51,000 nucleotides of DNA from Pseudoflavonifractor phocaeensis. GTDB taxonomy: Bacteria > Bacillota > Clostridia > Oscillospirales > Oscillospiraceae. Location of the stretch: the NCBI RefSeq assembly GCF_016901955.1, contig NZ_JACJLC010000017.1, positions 1 through 51,000 on the forward strand. Direction: 5' to 3'. A program made the position numbers and the translations under genes. The notes under the pieces were generated by a model. That model was not told the origin of the DNA. It did no database searches and saw nothing but the letters and a program-made list of their open reading frames with translations. Below, one piece after another: positions 7,094 through 14,039 of this stretch; position 1 is the stretch's first letter, and each line of letters opens with the position of its first letter.

Positions 7094-9129
7094 CAGGCTT
7101 TCACTCCACCAAGTGCGTATTCGCGCTTCAGATCTTTATCAGCTTTCAGGCAAAGATAAGTGAGAATCGCAACAAAAACGATCACGGCGATCAAACCGGG
7201 TACAAAGGCTGCGCCAACCGCGCCAGTGGTGATCAGAGTACCAATTTGATAGACCAGGAAGCCCACGGTGTAGCCGGTGCCCAGCTGCAGGCCGATGCCG
7301 GCCCAGAGCCATTTGGCGCTCTTCATTTCGGAGTTCATGGCGCCGATGGCGGCAAAGCAGGGGGGCGTGTACAGATTGAACATGAGGTAGGCCAGGGCGG
7401 CGACTTTGGTAATGGCGATGATGCCCGCCACCTCGGCGCCGGAGCCCTCGATCATGGCCAGCTCGTCAGTGTCGATGAAGTTCTCCAGGCCCACGAAGCA
7501 CACGGCCAGGGTGCCCACCACGTTCTCCTTGGCGATGAAGCCGGTGACGGCGGCGGCGGCCAGCTGCCAGCTGAGGACACCCACGATGGGCACCAGCAGG
7601 TAGGCGAAGGGACCGGCGATGGAGGCCAGGATGGAGCTGTCAGAGGTCTCGGCCACCTGGAAGTTCCAGCTGAAGGTCTGCATGATCTGCACGGCGGTGT
7701 TGCACAGCAGGATGATGGTGGCAGCCTTCACGATGTAGGCCCAGCCCCGGGCGCACATGGCCTTGAAGGCGAACCAGAGGGAGGGCACCTTGTACTCAGG
7801 CAGCTCGATAATGAAGAAGGACTTCCGGTTCTTGTAACCGGCGATCTTGTTGACCAGCAGGGCGCCCAGGAAGATGAGGACGATGCCGGTGAAGTACATG
7901 GTAAAGCTCACCCAGCCCGCGTCGTCAAAGAAGGCGCCGGCAAAGAGGGCGATCACAGGGATCTTGGCGCCGCAGGGCATGAAGGGGGTCAGCATCGCGG
8001 TGGCCCGGCGCTCACGCTCGTTGCGGATGGTGCGGCTGGCCATGACGCCGGGGATGGCGCAGCCCGTGCCGATGACGAAGGGGATCACCGACTTGCCGGA
8101 GAGGCCCACCTTCTTGAAGATGGGATCCAGCACCACGGAGACACGGGACATATAGCCGCAGTCCTCCAGCAGGGCAATCAGGAAGTACATGATCATCACC
8201 AGGGGCAGGAAGCCCACCACAGCGCCCACGCCGCCGATGATACCCTCAGCCAGCAGAGCGGTCAGCAGGGGGTTGGCATCGGCCAGCAGTTCGCTCACAG
8301 AGCCCTTCAGACCGTCGATCAGGGTCACCAGGCCCGGAATGGTGGTGCCATTGGCAAATTCATAACCCTCAGCAATGAACGGCCCAACCCAGACCTGAGA
8401 GATCTGGAACACCAGGAACATGACCACGGCAAAGATGGGAATGCCGACAAACTTATTGGTGAGGACAGCGTCGATAGCATCTCCAGTTCCCTTTTCGCGG
8501 GTAAGTACCTTCCGCTTTTCCACTTGCGAGACCAACTGGTTGACAAAGGCGAAACGCTTGCGGTCTGCTTCTTCCACGACCTTCTTATCGGTCAAGTCGA
8601 TATTACCCTGATGATATGGAGCCTTCTGACCTTTGCCGTTGAGCGCTGCCGCAGCCTCTACCACTGCCTTCAGTCCCTCAGCGGCTGTAGATACGGTCTC
8701 CAGCACGGGACAGCCCAGCTTAGCAGAGAGAGCAGCAGTGTCAATGGTGGTTTGCTTTTTCGCGTTGATATCGCTCTTATTCAGGGCAACCACCACAGGG
8801 ACGCCAAGCTCCAGCAGCTGCGTGGTGAAGAACAAGCTGCGGCTCAGGTTGGTGGCATCCACGATGTTGATAATGGCATCGGGGTGCTCATTGCGCACAT
8901 AGGAACTGGTGATACTCTCCTCCGAAGTGAAGGGAGACATGGAATAGGCGCCGGGCAAATCGACGGCAATCAATTCTTCTGTTCCGCTGTAATAGGCTTT
9001 TTTAATGGGGTGTTCTTTCTTTTCCACCGTCACTCCGGCCCAGTTGCCCACTTTCTCGTTCCGCCCGGTAAGGGCGTTGTACATGGTGGTCTTACCGGAG
9101 TTTGGGTTGCCGGTTAAGGCAATACGCAT
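7093..9129 (-). CDS. feoB: Ferrous iron transport protein B
   Basis: FeoB (678 residues) imports Fe2+ using an N-terminal GTPase domain. The P-loop GNPNSGKT is at residues 7-14, switch II is DLPGAYS, and NKSD is the base-recognition motif. Two Gate domains follow, with the conserved PFVIGTGCAIPG and MLTPFMPCGAK segments; the Cys residues in both lie along the proposed iron path. ATG at 9129 is chosen because GGAGG lies eight bases upstream; twelve further codons upstream are open but lack a ribosome site. It lies between feoA and the Cys-rich partner. Only one FeoA is encoded, where many Clostridia have two. Confidence 0.97.
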   Translation of the reverse strand: MRIALTGNPNSGKTTMYNALTGRNEKVGNWAGVTVEKKEHPIKKAYYSGTEELIAVDLPGAYSMSPFTSEESITSSYVRNEHPDAIINIVDATNLSRSLFFTTQLLELGVPVVVALNKSDINAKKQTTIDTAALSAKLGCPVLETVSTAAEGLKAVVEAAAALNGKGQKAPYHQGNIDLTDKKVVEEADRKRFAFVNQLVSQVEKRKVLTREKGTGDAIDAVLTNKFVGIPIFAVVMFLVFQISQVWVGPFIAEGYEFANGTTIPGLVTLIDGLKGSVSELLADANPLLTALLAEGIIGGVGAVVGFLPLVMIMYFLIALLEDCGYMSRVSVVLDPIFKKVGLSGKSVIPFVIGTGCAIPGVMASRTIRNERERRATAMLTPFMPCGAKIPVIALFAGAFFDDAGWVSFTMYFTGIVLIFLGALLVNKIAGYKNRKSFFIIELPEYKVPSLWFAFKAMCARGWAYIVKAATIILLCNTAVQIMQTFSWNFQVAETSDSSILASIAGPFAYLLVPIVGVLSWQLAAAAVTGFIAKENVVGTLAVCFVGLENFIDTDELAMIEGSGAEVAGIIAITKVAALAYLMFNLYTPPCFAAIGAMNSEMKSAKWLWAGIGLQLGTGYTVGFLVYQIGTLITTGAVGAAFVPGLIAVIVFVAILTYLCLKADKDLKREYALGGVKA

Positions 9130-9188
9130 GGTTATCTCCTCCTCTTTCTGATAGTCTATCAAATATAAACCGTATTACAACACACTGC

Positions 9189-9206
9189 GGTTGCTTAATG
9201 CTAACC
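9189..9206. promoter_or_regulatory. Degenerate iron box between feoA and feoB
   Basis: GGTTGC-TTAATG-CTAACC keeps one arm and the outer GG/CC pairs of the feoA operators. It may allow independent control of feoB, but the second arm matches only partly. Confidence 0.35.
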
Positions 9207-9256
9207 TATATGTGCAGTAAACAACTATTTTGGCGCCGGCAGGGCTGCGAGGAAAA

Positions 9257-9469
9257 TCAGATCAGGATCGCTTCTGCCAGCTGATAATCAATATTATATC
9301 GTCCATCCTTAATGGAGACGACGCAGCCGCCCTTCAGATGAGAAACCACAGTAATAGGTTCCCCAGCATAGCAGCCAAGAGAAAAGAGGAAGGCGTCCAG
9401 TTCTTCATCGTCTGTCTCAATTCGCTGAATCAGGTATTCTTTTCCTTCCTGAGCATCTTTCAAAGTCAT
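9257..9469 (-). CDS. feoA: Ferrous iron transport protein A
   Basis: A small SH3-like FeoA domain of 70 residues shows the family's central SLGCYAGEPITVVSHLKGG pattern and an ending with IDYQLAEAILI. FeoA binds and stimulates FeoB in the cytoplasm. The ATG at 9469 is preferred: AGGTGA precedes it, while the ATG at 9493 has no ribosome site. It is the first gene of the feo operon, under two iron boxes and a consensus promoter. Confidence 0.92.
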   Translation of the reverse strand: MTLKDAQEGKEYLIQRIETDDEELDAFLFSLGCYAGEPITVVSHLKGGCVVSIKDGRYNIDYQLAEAILI

Positions 9470-9512
9470 GATCTTCACCTGTTCTCCTGTCATAAAGCTG
9501 TGGTTAGTGCAA

Positions 9513-9528
9513 GGTAACCGGGGTTCAT
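9513..9528. promoter_or_regulatory. Second iron box at feoA
   Basis: GTTAG-TGCAAG-GTAAC matches nine of ten arm bases of the local box and is flanked by G and C as in the upstream copy. It lies 25 bp from the other feoA box, which would place two repressor dimers on roughly similar helix faces. Confidence 0.55.
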
Positions 9529-9537
9529 AAAAAAGAG

Positions 9538-9553
9538 GTTAGCAGTTCCTAAC
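9538..9553. promoter_or_regulatory. Main iron box at feoA
   Basis: GTTAG-CAGTTC-CTAAC, extended by G and C outside, is a six-base-arm palindrome. It begins about 14 bases after the -10, so a bound repressor would occlude the start and early transcribed region. Confidence 0.75.
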
Positions 9554-9566
9554 CACGACACTACAA

Positions 9567-9595
9567 ATAATACCTCACCCTATCGGGTTTGTCAA
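9567..9595 (-). promoter_or_regulatory. feoA promoter
   Basis: On the minus strand TTGACA is followed after 17 bases by TATTAT, a near-consensus sigma-A promoter directly upstream of the two iron boxes. Confidence 0.8.
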
Positions 9596-9658
9596 GGGCA
9601 GAATGGATGATTTTGGCGCTGCTTACAATAAGCCCGCTCCAGAGATTCTTTGCGCTGG

Positions 9659-10006
9659 TTATTTGTCTCTTTCTCTGCAAGCCTCCAGCTGCTGCTGGGC
9701 GTTCCACAGATGTGCATATTCGCCCCGTCGGGATAGCAGTTCCTCATGGGTACCCTGTTCGGAAATGACTCCTTGCCACAAGCACACAAATCTAATCGGA
9801 GTCAGCCACATTGGCCAGCCGGGGGAGATCAGAAAGACGGTTTTATTTCGGGCGAGCCTTTTGACTTGTCCCATAATGGCATTTTTGCTTTTTATGTCAA
9901 TGTTGGAGGTGGCCTCATCGAAGATATGGATGGGGCTGCCGTGGAGCAGTACACGGGCAACCGCCAGACGCTGGCGCTGTCCACTGAAAAAATTGACGAG
10001 GTTTTG
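9659..10006 (-). pseudogene. Remnant of an ABC exporter (fused permease-ATPase), C-terminal part only
   Basis: The C-terminal half of an ABC ATPase can be read. The signature is damaged (FFSGQRQR, one Gly lost), the Walker B region reads IHIFDEATSNID, and QGTHEELL is the usual exporter tail. Walker A and the whole membrane domain are missing. A frameshift lies at LISPGWP, where LISxRLANVADSD is expected in the next frame. The pattern resembles CydC-like exporters of Firmicutes. It sits between feo and the flavodoxin stub and is probably not functional. Confidence 0.7.
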
Positions 10007-10150
10007 TTCCAGTTCTGTGTCCAATCATGGTAAGCGATCCCCGGAACCTCTGCACGCGCCCCATGAGCAGGGCGGTGAGGAAGGTGGCCAACATGAAATT
10101 TCTCCATACCGGCCACCTTAATTTGATGCTGAACGATGTATTTTTTCTGC

Positions 10151-10326
10151 TCAGACCAGAGAAGCGCCCAAATTTCGGCAAGCCGACAGAGCGTCATCAT
10201 CCGGAGCTTTATTGCAAATGACACTGTCACAAACGAGATTAGCGCCGTCATCATTGCAGCGGGACTCCCAGCTACGCATCCATTCGCCATCGCCCCATCC
10301 ATAGGAGCCGAACAGCGCAAAATGAA
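10151..10326 (-). pseudogene. C-terminal stub of a flavodoxin
   Basis: In one minus-strand frame the sequence reads ALFGSYGWGDGEWMRSW, then VICNKAPDDDAL and a TGA at 10151-10153. This is the FMN-binding C-terminal third of a short-chain flavodoxin. The N-terminal two thirds, with the phosphate-binding loop, are gone. Directly upstream are an intact promoter, a palindrome and an iron box. Flavodoxins commonly replace ferredoxin under iron starvation, so it once fitted the iron regulon; a deletion seems to have fused the regulatory region to the gene's end. Confidence 0.75.
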
Positions 10327-10336
10327 AAACCTGATA

Positions 10337-10352
10337 GTTAGCGATAACTAAT
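10337..10352. promoter_or_regulatory. Iron box at the flavodoxin remnant
   Basis: GTTAG-CGATAA-CTAAT differs from the perfect box at one base. It lies just downstream of a -10 element, the same geometry as at feoA and the Cys/His-rich peptide. Confidence 0.65.
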
Positions 10353-10367
10353 CACGTGACGTGATTA
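10349..10367. promoter_or_regulatory. 19-bp palindrome overlapping the flavodoxin-stub promoter
   Basis: TAATCACGTGACGTGATTA is symmetric around its central G with nine-base arms. It overlaps the -10 on one side and the iron box by four bases on the other, so a second regulator could compete with the iron regulator here. It is not the local iron-box motif; the factor is unknown. Confidence 0.55.
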
Positions 10368-10392
10368 TATACAATGTACTCCGGTATGTCAG
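10364..10392 (-). promoter_or_regulatory. Promoter of the flavodoxin remnant
   Basis: CTGACA, 17 bases, TATAAT on the minus strand. The promoter appears intact although the gene behind it is truncated, so a short RNA may still be made. Confidence 0.65.
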
Positions 10393-10418
10393 GGGTTACC
10401 ATGCTCTGAATAATAAAA

Positions 10419-10447
10419 TTGGAATTTGTTGATACCTGTGTTATAAT
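10419..10447 (+). promoter_or_regulatory. Promoter of the DtxR-type regulator
   Basis: TTGGAA, 17 bases, TATAAT, located 34 bases before the start codon. No iron box overlaps it, which suggests the regulator is not self-repressed through that motif. Confidence 0.75.
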
Positions 10448-10480
10448 AAATAAGATTTTCGTTCTATTATGGAGGTGCGT

Positions 10481-10876
10481 ATGGCAATTCACGAATCAGG
10501 CCAGATGTACTTGGAAACCATTTATATTCTCTTACAGAAGAATTCGTATGTGCGGGCCATTGATGTCGGTGAACAGATGGGTTTTTCCAAGCCCAGCGTC
10601 AGCAGAGCCATGTCCATTTTGAAAAAGGACGGATATGTAAATGTGGATGAGGACGGAGCAATCACCCTCACCGAAAGTGGACTGAACATTGCGCTAACCA
10701 TGTACACCCGCCATACTGTATTGAGCAAAATGCTGATGGAACTGGGTGTGGATGAGCAAACAGCAACTGAAGATGCCTGCCGGATCGAGCATGTGATCAG
10801 TGAAAAATCCTTTGCTGCGGTGCAGGCACATATGGAGCAGGTAACAAAAATGAGGGTGGAAGCTCGTGACCAATGA
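10481..10876 (+). CDS. DtxR/IdeR-type iron-dependent repressor
   Basis: This 131-residue protein has the DtxR fold without the C-terminal SH3 domain. A winged helix with recognition segment GFSKPSVSRAMSILKK lies at about 34-49, followed by the dimerisation and metal domain. The metal residues line up with DtxR: Met9, His78, Cys100, Glu103 and His104 (DtxR M10, H79, C102, E105, H106). The Cys in DACRIEH is the DtxR/iron form; Mn-sensing MntR has Glu there. The ATG at 10481 follows GGAGGTG. Its likely targets are the GTTAG-N6-CTAAC boxes in this window, which resemble DtxR/IdeR operators. Direct binding is inferred. Confidence 0.9.
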   Translation: MAIHESGQMYLETIYILLQKNSYVRAIDVGEQMGFSKPSVSRAMSILKKDGYVNVDEDGAITLTESGLNIALTMYTRHTVLSKMLMELGVDEQTATEDACRIEHVISEKSFAAVQAHMEQVTKMRVEARDQ

Positions 10877-10941
10877 TGCTATGTGAATTCGGTTGTCTTT
10901 TGTTAAGTAATAAATGGCTTATCCGCTATTTGACATAGCGC

Positions 10942-10981
10942 AAAAGAGGAGGAGACCTTGTTAGGCCTCCTCCTCTTTTTT
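10942..10981. terminator. Bidirectional terminator between the DtxR and HMA genes
   Basis: A 12-14 bp stem (AAGAGGAGGAG... / ...CTCCTCCTCTT) is flanked by A4 on the left and T6 on the right, so it can end the DtxR transcript and the convergent HMA transcript. Confidence 0.88.
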
Positions 10982-10998
10982 GATTGGTTCTCAGAAAA

Positions 10999-11244
10999 TT
11001 AAACCAAACAAACTGCTTTTTTGTGTGGCTCTTTTTGGATCGTTCCGATCTCAGATCCTGTGCTACGGATAGCGTTCCCGAGAATCTTCGTGTCAAGCTC
11101 TGTTTCGGAGAGGAGCACCGTTTGGTTTTTGCTTTGGGAAGAATTTACCTTTTTAACTGGGCAGACTTTGCGTACGCCATCATTCACATGGGCTTCACAC
11201 ATTCCACACATTATCCCGTTGACTTTTACTGTGTACTTCCACAT
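10999..11244 (-). CDS. Single-domain heavy-metal-associated (HMA) protein
   Basis: An 81-residue ferredoxin-like HMA domain has the metal-binding loop IMCGMCEAHV (Cys13, Cys16). It resembles stand-alone metallochaperone-like proteins of Clostridia. AAGGAG precedes the ATG at 11244. It lies downstream of a CsoR repressor on the same strand, so it is probably a copper(I)-binding protein, but no copper ATPase is present nearby. Confidence 0.85.
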   Translation of the reverse strand: MWKYTVKVNGIMCGMCEAHVNDGVRKVCPVKKVNSSQSKNQTVLLSETELDTKILGNAIRSTGSEIGTIQKEPHKKAVCLV

Positions 11245-11528
11245 GGTATCTCATTTCTCCTTAGCCTTTGTATGATTGAATGGTACAGATAGGACGGCAG
11301 CTCGTTTATTTGTAATCTTCCGGGCAGTCAGGCAGCAGAGCGGTGCCAATGGACTGCCGAGAAGCTGGTAGTGCACAACGGAATAACTGCGTTCCGATAG
11401 GTATAACATAAGCTCTCCAACATTCCATTGATGATAGACCCGAAACCCTGACAGGCCCATGATCCAGAGCCGAAATCTGGCCCAACGGCCTTTTCCCCAG
11501 ACAAAGGTGTGGGCTTATTAAGAGAAAT
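11245..11528. other. Stretch with no recognisable gene between the HMA and csoR genes
   Basis: Short open frames exist here on the minus strand but have no ribosome sites and match nothing I recognise. A lost copper gene is possible; I cannot identify one. Confidence 0.4.
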
Positions 11529-11557
11529 AGAAAAGGCAGCCTCCACAGGCTGCCTTT
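11529..11557 (-). terminator. Terminator after csoR-type gene
   Basis: AAAGGCAGCC / GGCTGCCTTT stem with a six-base loop, followed on the minus strand by TTTTCTATTT, seven bases after the stop codon. Confidence 0.85.
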
Positions 11558-11563
11558 GTGTTC

Positions 11564-11839
11564 TTACTGCATGTTGGCAAAACGCTCAACTGCCTTTGTA
11601 AAACTCTCGATTGTTTTGTCTGGGTCGCCGTGCTCAATGCCATCTCGAACACAGTGCTTGATGTGTCCTTCCAGGACAACTTGACCGACCCGATGCAGAG
11701 CGGATTTTGCCGCATTGATTTGGGATAGGATATCTTCGCAGGCTACATCCTCATCGACCATCCTGTCAATTGCTTGAACCTGACCGATAATTTTCTTCAA
11801 ACGACGGTGCAAATTGTCTGCGTCCATGCATTGCCTCAT
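11564..11839 (-). CDS. CsoR/RcnR-family metal-sensing repressor
   Basis: This 91-residue all-helical DUF156 protein has the CsoR copper ligands in place: Cys34 (VACEDIL), His59 and Cys63 (GHIKHC). They correspond to the C-H-C triad of Mycobacterium CsoR, and the N-terminal His expected in nickel/cobalt RcnR is absent. The ATG at 11839 has GGAGGT six bases upstream; a GTG two codons earlier is less likely. It should bind as a tetramer to the TACC...GGTA site just upstream and release on Cu(I). The only structural gene downstream is the HMA protein. Confidence 0.9.
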   Translation of the reverse strand: MRQCMDADNLHRRLKKIIGQVQAIDRMVDEDVACEDILSQINAAKSALHRVGQVVLEGHIKHCVRDGIEHGDPDKTIESFTKAVERFANMQ

Positions 11840-11852
11840 TCTCACACCTCCG

Positions 11853-11866
11853 TACCATTAGGGGTA
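11853..11866. promoter_or_regulatory. Candidate CsoR operator
   Basis: TACCATTAGGGGTA resembles the pseudo-palindromic, G/C-centred TACCCC...GGGGTA boxes of CsoR repressors. It lies between a possible -10 (TATTAT on the minus strand) and the csoR-type start, consistent with autorepression. Confidence 0.6.
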
Positions 11867-12042
11867 TGTGTATATAATACTTTGCCTGTGGCACAATGTC
11901 AATAAATCTTCAAAAAGGCGCAGTGTAGAGAGAATTTGCAAGGAAGTGACCATCCCTCTTTGATTGTTTTAAGAAATAGATCCATTCCCTATATTCTCAT
12001 GTGCATGTGTAAACATTTCTGCCCTTCAGAGGGTACTTCCAA

Positions 12043-12071
12043 TTGACATGGATGTGATAGTGTGATAAAAT
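12043..12071 (+). promoter_or_regulatory. Consensus promoter of the Cys/His-rich peptide
   Basis: TTGACA, 17 bases, TAAAAT. The start point should fall near 12078, immediately before the iron box at 12080. Confidence 0.8.
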
Positions 12072-12079
12072 CTGAGACG

Positions 12080-12095
12080 ATTAGCGATGACTAAC
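12080..12095. promoter_or_regulatory. Iron box at the Cys/His-rich peptide gene
   Basis: ATTAG-CGATGA-CTAAC differs from the box by one base. It lies at about +3 to +18 of the predicted transcript, the same relative position as the boxes at feoA and at the flavodoxin stub. Confidence 0.7.
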
Positions 12096-12160
12096 TGCAT
12101 GCGTTATGATAATTCCCTAATGGGAAAAAATGATACAATCTACAATTGAGGAGTGTTTTT

Positions 12161-12343
12161 ATGCAGGAATACATGAATACCAACGCCATGGATACTCAGG
12201 TTTCTGTCGAGAAAGTTGATCTGCTTCATTTTGACCCCTCGAACCCGGAAGGCCACTGCTGCTGCGGCGGGCACGACGGGCACCACTGTTGCGGAAAGCA
12301 TCATCGCAATTATGGCAACAGACCGGATGAGACGTCTGATTGA
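12161..12343 (+). CDS. 60-residue Cys/His-rich peptide, probable iron-regulated metal binder
   Basis: I do not recognise a named family. The N-terminal half is ordinary and acidic. Residues 32-48 hold the cluster HCCCGGHDGHHCCGKHH, with five Cys and six His, able to bind a metal ion or cluster. There is no signal peptide or membrane segment, so it should be cytoplasmic. GAGGAG precedes the ATG at 12161. A consensus promoter, an iron box and a terminator frame it as a single-gene unit. Derepression under iron limitation would suggest an iron-handling, sensing or sparing role; zinc or copper buffering is an alternative. Confidence 0.75.
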   Translation: MQEYMNTNAMDTQVSVEKVDLLHFDPSNPEGHCCCGGHDGHHCCGKHHRNYGNRPDETSD

Positions 12344-12372
12344 TGCCAAATAGATGCTGTCACATATCAGTG

Positions 12373-12428
12373 AAAATGGGAGCGTCCTCATCAGAGCTGT
12401 CCGATGGGACGCTCCCATTCTATCTTTT
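12373..12428. terminator. Bidirectional terminator
   Basis: A 13-bp stem (AATGGGAGCGTCC / GGACGCTCCCATT) with a 19-base loop, followed by CTATCTTTT on the plus strand and TTTTC on the minus strand, lies between the Cys/His-rich peptide and the convergent XRE gene. Confidence 0.8.
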
Positions 12429-12439
12429 AACGGTTTCGA

Positions 12440-12670
12440 TCAGTCATCCTCCAACAGCTTGGAGGGTTGGAGCTTGAGCACTTGGGCGATTTTGAACAGG
12501 GTTTCCAGAGAAACACCCCGAATCGTTCCCGGACTTTCTACCTGACCAATGAAATTGACACTTTTTCCGCATCGTTCAGCAAGAAACTCCTGTGTCAACC
12601 CCGCCTTTTTGCTGTAATATGCAATTTTCCAACCCAGAGTGATACAGCGTTTTGCAAACCCCGTCCGCAT
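12440..12670 (-). CDS. XRE-family helix-turn-helix protein, possibly 5'-damaged
   Basis: About 76 residues carry one HTH_3 domain: KIAYYSKKAGLTQEFLAERC is the first half, then SVNFIGQVESPG and a SLETLFKIAQVLKL tail. The ATG at 12670 lacks a clear ribosome site and the first ten residues look unlike the family, so the original start may be lost. It abuts a remnant on the opposite strand, which supports local rearrangement. Target unknown. Confidence 0.65.
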   Translation of the reverse strand: MRTGFAKRCITLGWKIAYYSKKAGLTQEFLAERCGKSVNFIGQVESPGTIRGVSLETLFKIAQVLKLQPSKLLEDD

Positions 12671-12696
12671 CACCGATGCTTGCCATTTAGATCTGT

Positions 12697-12873
12697 AACC
12701 GAGAGCTGGCGGGTCGAAGCAATCTCGCGGTGTTCTATGTGGATCATTCCGGCGGTGAAGCATATCAAACCCTGCGTTACGCACAGAAAAAGGAGAAAAC
12801 CATGCTCAATCTTTCAAATCTGGAAAATTCCAAGGAAAAAGTCCGCTCAATCTATTGTGGGACAATGTATTGA
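12697..12873 (+). pseudogene. C-terminal fragment of a SLOG/DUF1273-type protein
   Basis: The plus-strand frame reads NRELAGRSNLAVFYVDHSGG and then EAYQTLRYAQKK up to a TGA at 12871-12873. This resembles the end of YpsA-like SLOG-fold proteins, where NRxMVxRSxLxxFYV is conserved. No N-terminal part is present. The family identification is from memory. Confidence 0.5.
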
Positions 12874-12891
12874 ACGCGAGAGAAAAATTTA

Positions 12892-13215
12892 TTTGTAAAG
12901 GGAAAACAATTCCCAGGAGGGCGGCTTGTTTTTGATGCCGCTGGACAAGTGGCAGTCCGATTGATGCTGAAAACGTGGGTGAAGCAGGCGGGTATTCAGG
13001 ATGTTGGCGCCTATTTCTCCATAAAGGACGCCAGGCAGGAGCTGAAGCCCTGGTCGCAGCTTTTTTCTGTTTCCAGTCGGGGCTATATGCTGGGCTATCA
13101 ATCGCTTCATGATCCAGCGGTTCGGCCTATACACCGACTACTGGCGAAGCTGGCCGACGGACCGATGCGCCTCCAGATCGTCCGGATCGACTTTGCAGAA
13201 TACAGTCACGATTAG
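12892..13215 (+). pseudogene. C-terminal remnant of a SAM-dependent methyltransferase
   Basis: An open frame starting without an initiation codon encodes about 107 residues that parallel the C-terminal part of the intact methyltransferase at 14040. GGRLVFDAAG corresponds to IEFVFDAVSK there, and both show a KxWVKQAG / RYMQQVG stretch followed by a dimer-type tail. The SAM-binding N-terminal half is missing. It probably derives from a divergent paralogue rather than a recent duplication. Confidence 0.6.
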
Positions 13216-13228
13216 ATTGGAGAAGAAT

Positions 13229-14011
13229 ATGCCCATTGAACTATGGCAAGGATTGCTGATTCCCTTTGTGGGGACAACGCTGGGTGCGGCCTGTGTCTTT
13301 TTTATGCGGAACAATTTGAGTGAGCTGGTACAGCGTGCGCTCACCGGCTTTGCGGCAGGGGTCATGGTGGCAGCCTCTATCTGGAGCCTGTTGCTGCCCG
13401 CGATGGAGCAGGCAACAGACATGGGCCGATGGTCCTTTGTCCCCGCCGTTGTGGGTTTTTGGCTCGGCATCCTATTCTTGCTGGGGCTGGATCGGCTGAT
13501 CCCGCATCTGCATCGTGGGAGCTCGGAGGCCGAGGGCATCAAAAGCCGTCTTGGGAAGACAACCATGCTGACTCTGGCTGTGGCGCTACACAACATCCCA
13601 GAAGGGATGGCGGTGGGTGCGGTCTACGCCGGGTGGCTTTACGGGGACAGCGGGATCACACTGGCAGGGGCACTGGTTCTTTCGTTGGGGATGGCCATTC
13701 AAAACTTCCCCGAAGGCGCAATCATATCCATGCCCTTGAAGGCGGAGGGGTTCTCCCAACCCCGCTCCTTCCTGTATGGGATGCTGTCAGGCGCAGTAGA
13801 GCCGTTAGGCGCCATCCTGACCATCCTTCTGGCTGGAATTTTAGTTCCGGTGCTGCCTTACGCCCTGAGCTTTGCCGCGGGAGCGATGATTTATGTGGTG
13901 GTGGAGGAATTGATCCCGGAGATGTCAGTGGGAAAGCACTCTAATGTGGGAACCATTCTGTTTACAGTCGGATTTACCCTCATGATGATGCTGGATGTGG
14001 CGCTGGGCTGA
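13229..14011 (+). CDS. ZIP-family divalent metal transporter
   Basis: The protein has 260 residues, about eight membrane helices and a GufA/ZupT-like layout. The metal site is formed by HNIPEGMAVG in one helix and QNFPEGA in the next, the ZIP signatures whose His, Asn and Glu coordinate Zn or Fe in the membrane. ATG at 13229 follows GGAGAAG; upstream open codons belong to the methyltransferase remnant. ZIP proteins import metal into the cytosol; Zn, Fe or Mn are all possible. It is followed after 28 bases by a methyltransferase gene in the same direction. Confidence 0.93.
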   Translation: MPIELWQGLLIPFVGTTLGAACVFFMRNNLSELVQRALTGFAAGVMVAASIWSLLLPAMEQATDMGRWSFVPAVVGFWLGILFLLGLDRLIPHLHRGSSEAEGIKSRLGKTTMLTLAVALHNIPEGMAVGAVYAGWLYGDSGITLAGALVLSLGMAIQNFPEGAIISMPLKAEGFSQPRSFLYGMLSGAVEPLGAILTILLAGILVPVLPYALSFAAGAMIYVVVEELIPEMSVGKHSNVGTILFTVGFTLMMMLDVALG

Positions 14012-14039
14012 GGCAGTTTGCTTGGAAGGAGAATATCAA

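Noticed and set aside
7246..9117. 623-residue open frame opposite feoB
   Set aside because: Composition (Gly, His, Asp, Gln) is that of a reverse-complement shadow; feoB is certain.
12889..13134. 81-residue minus-strand frame
   Set aside because: The plus strand carries the methyltransferase remnant; the minus frame is its shadow.
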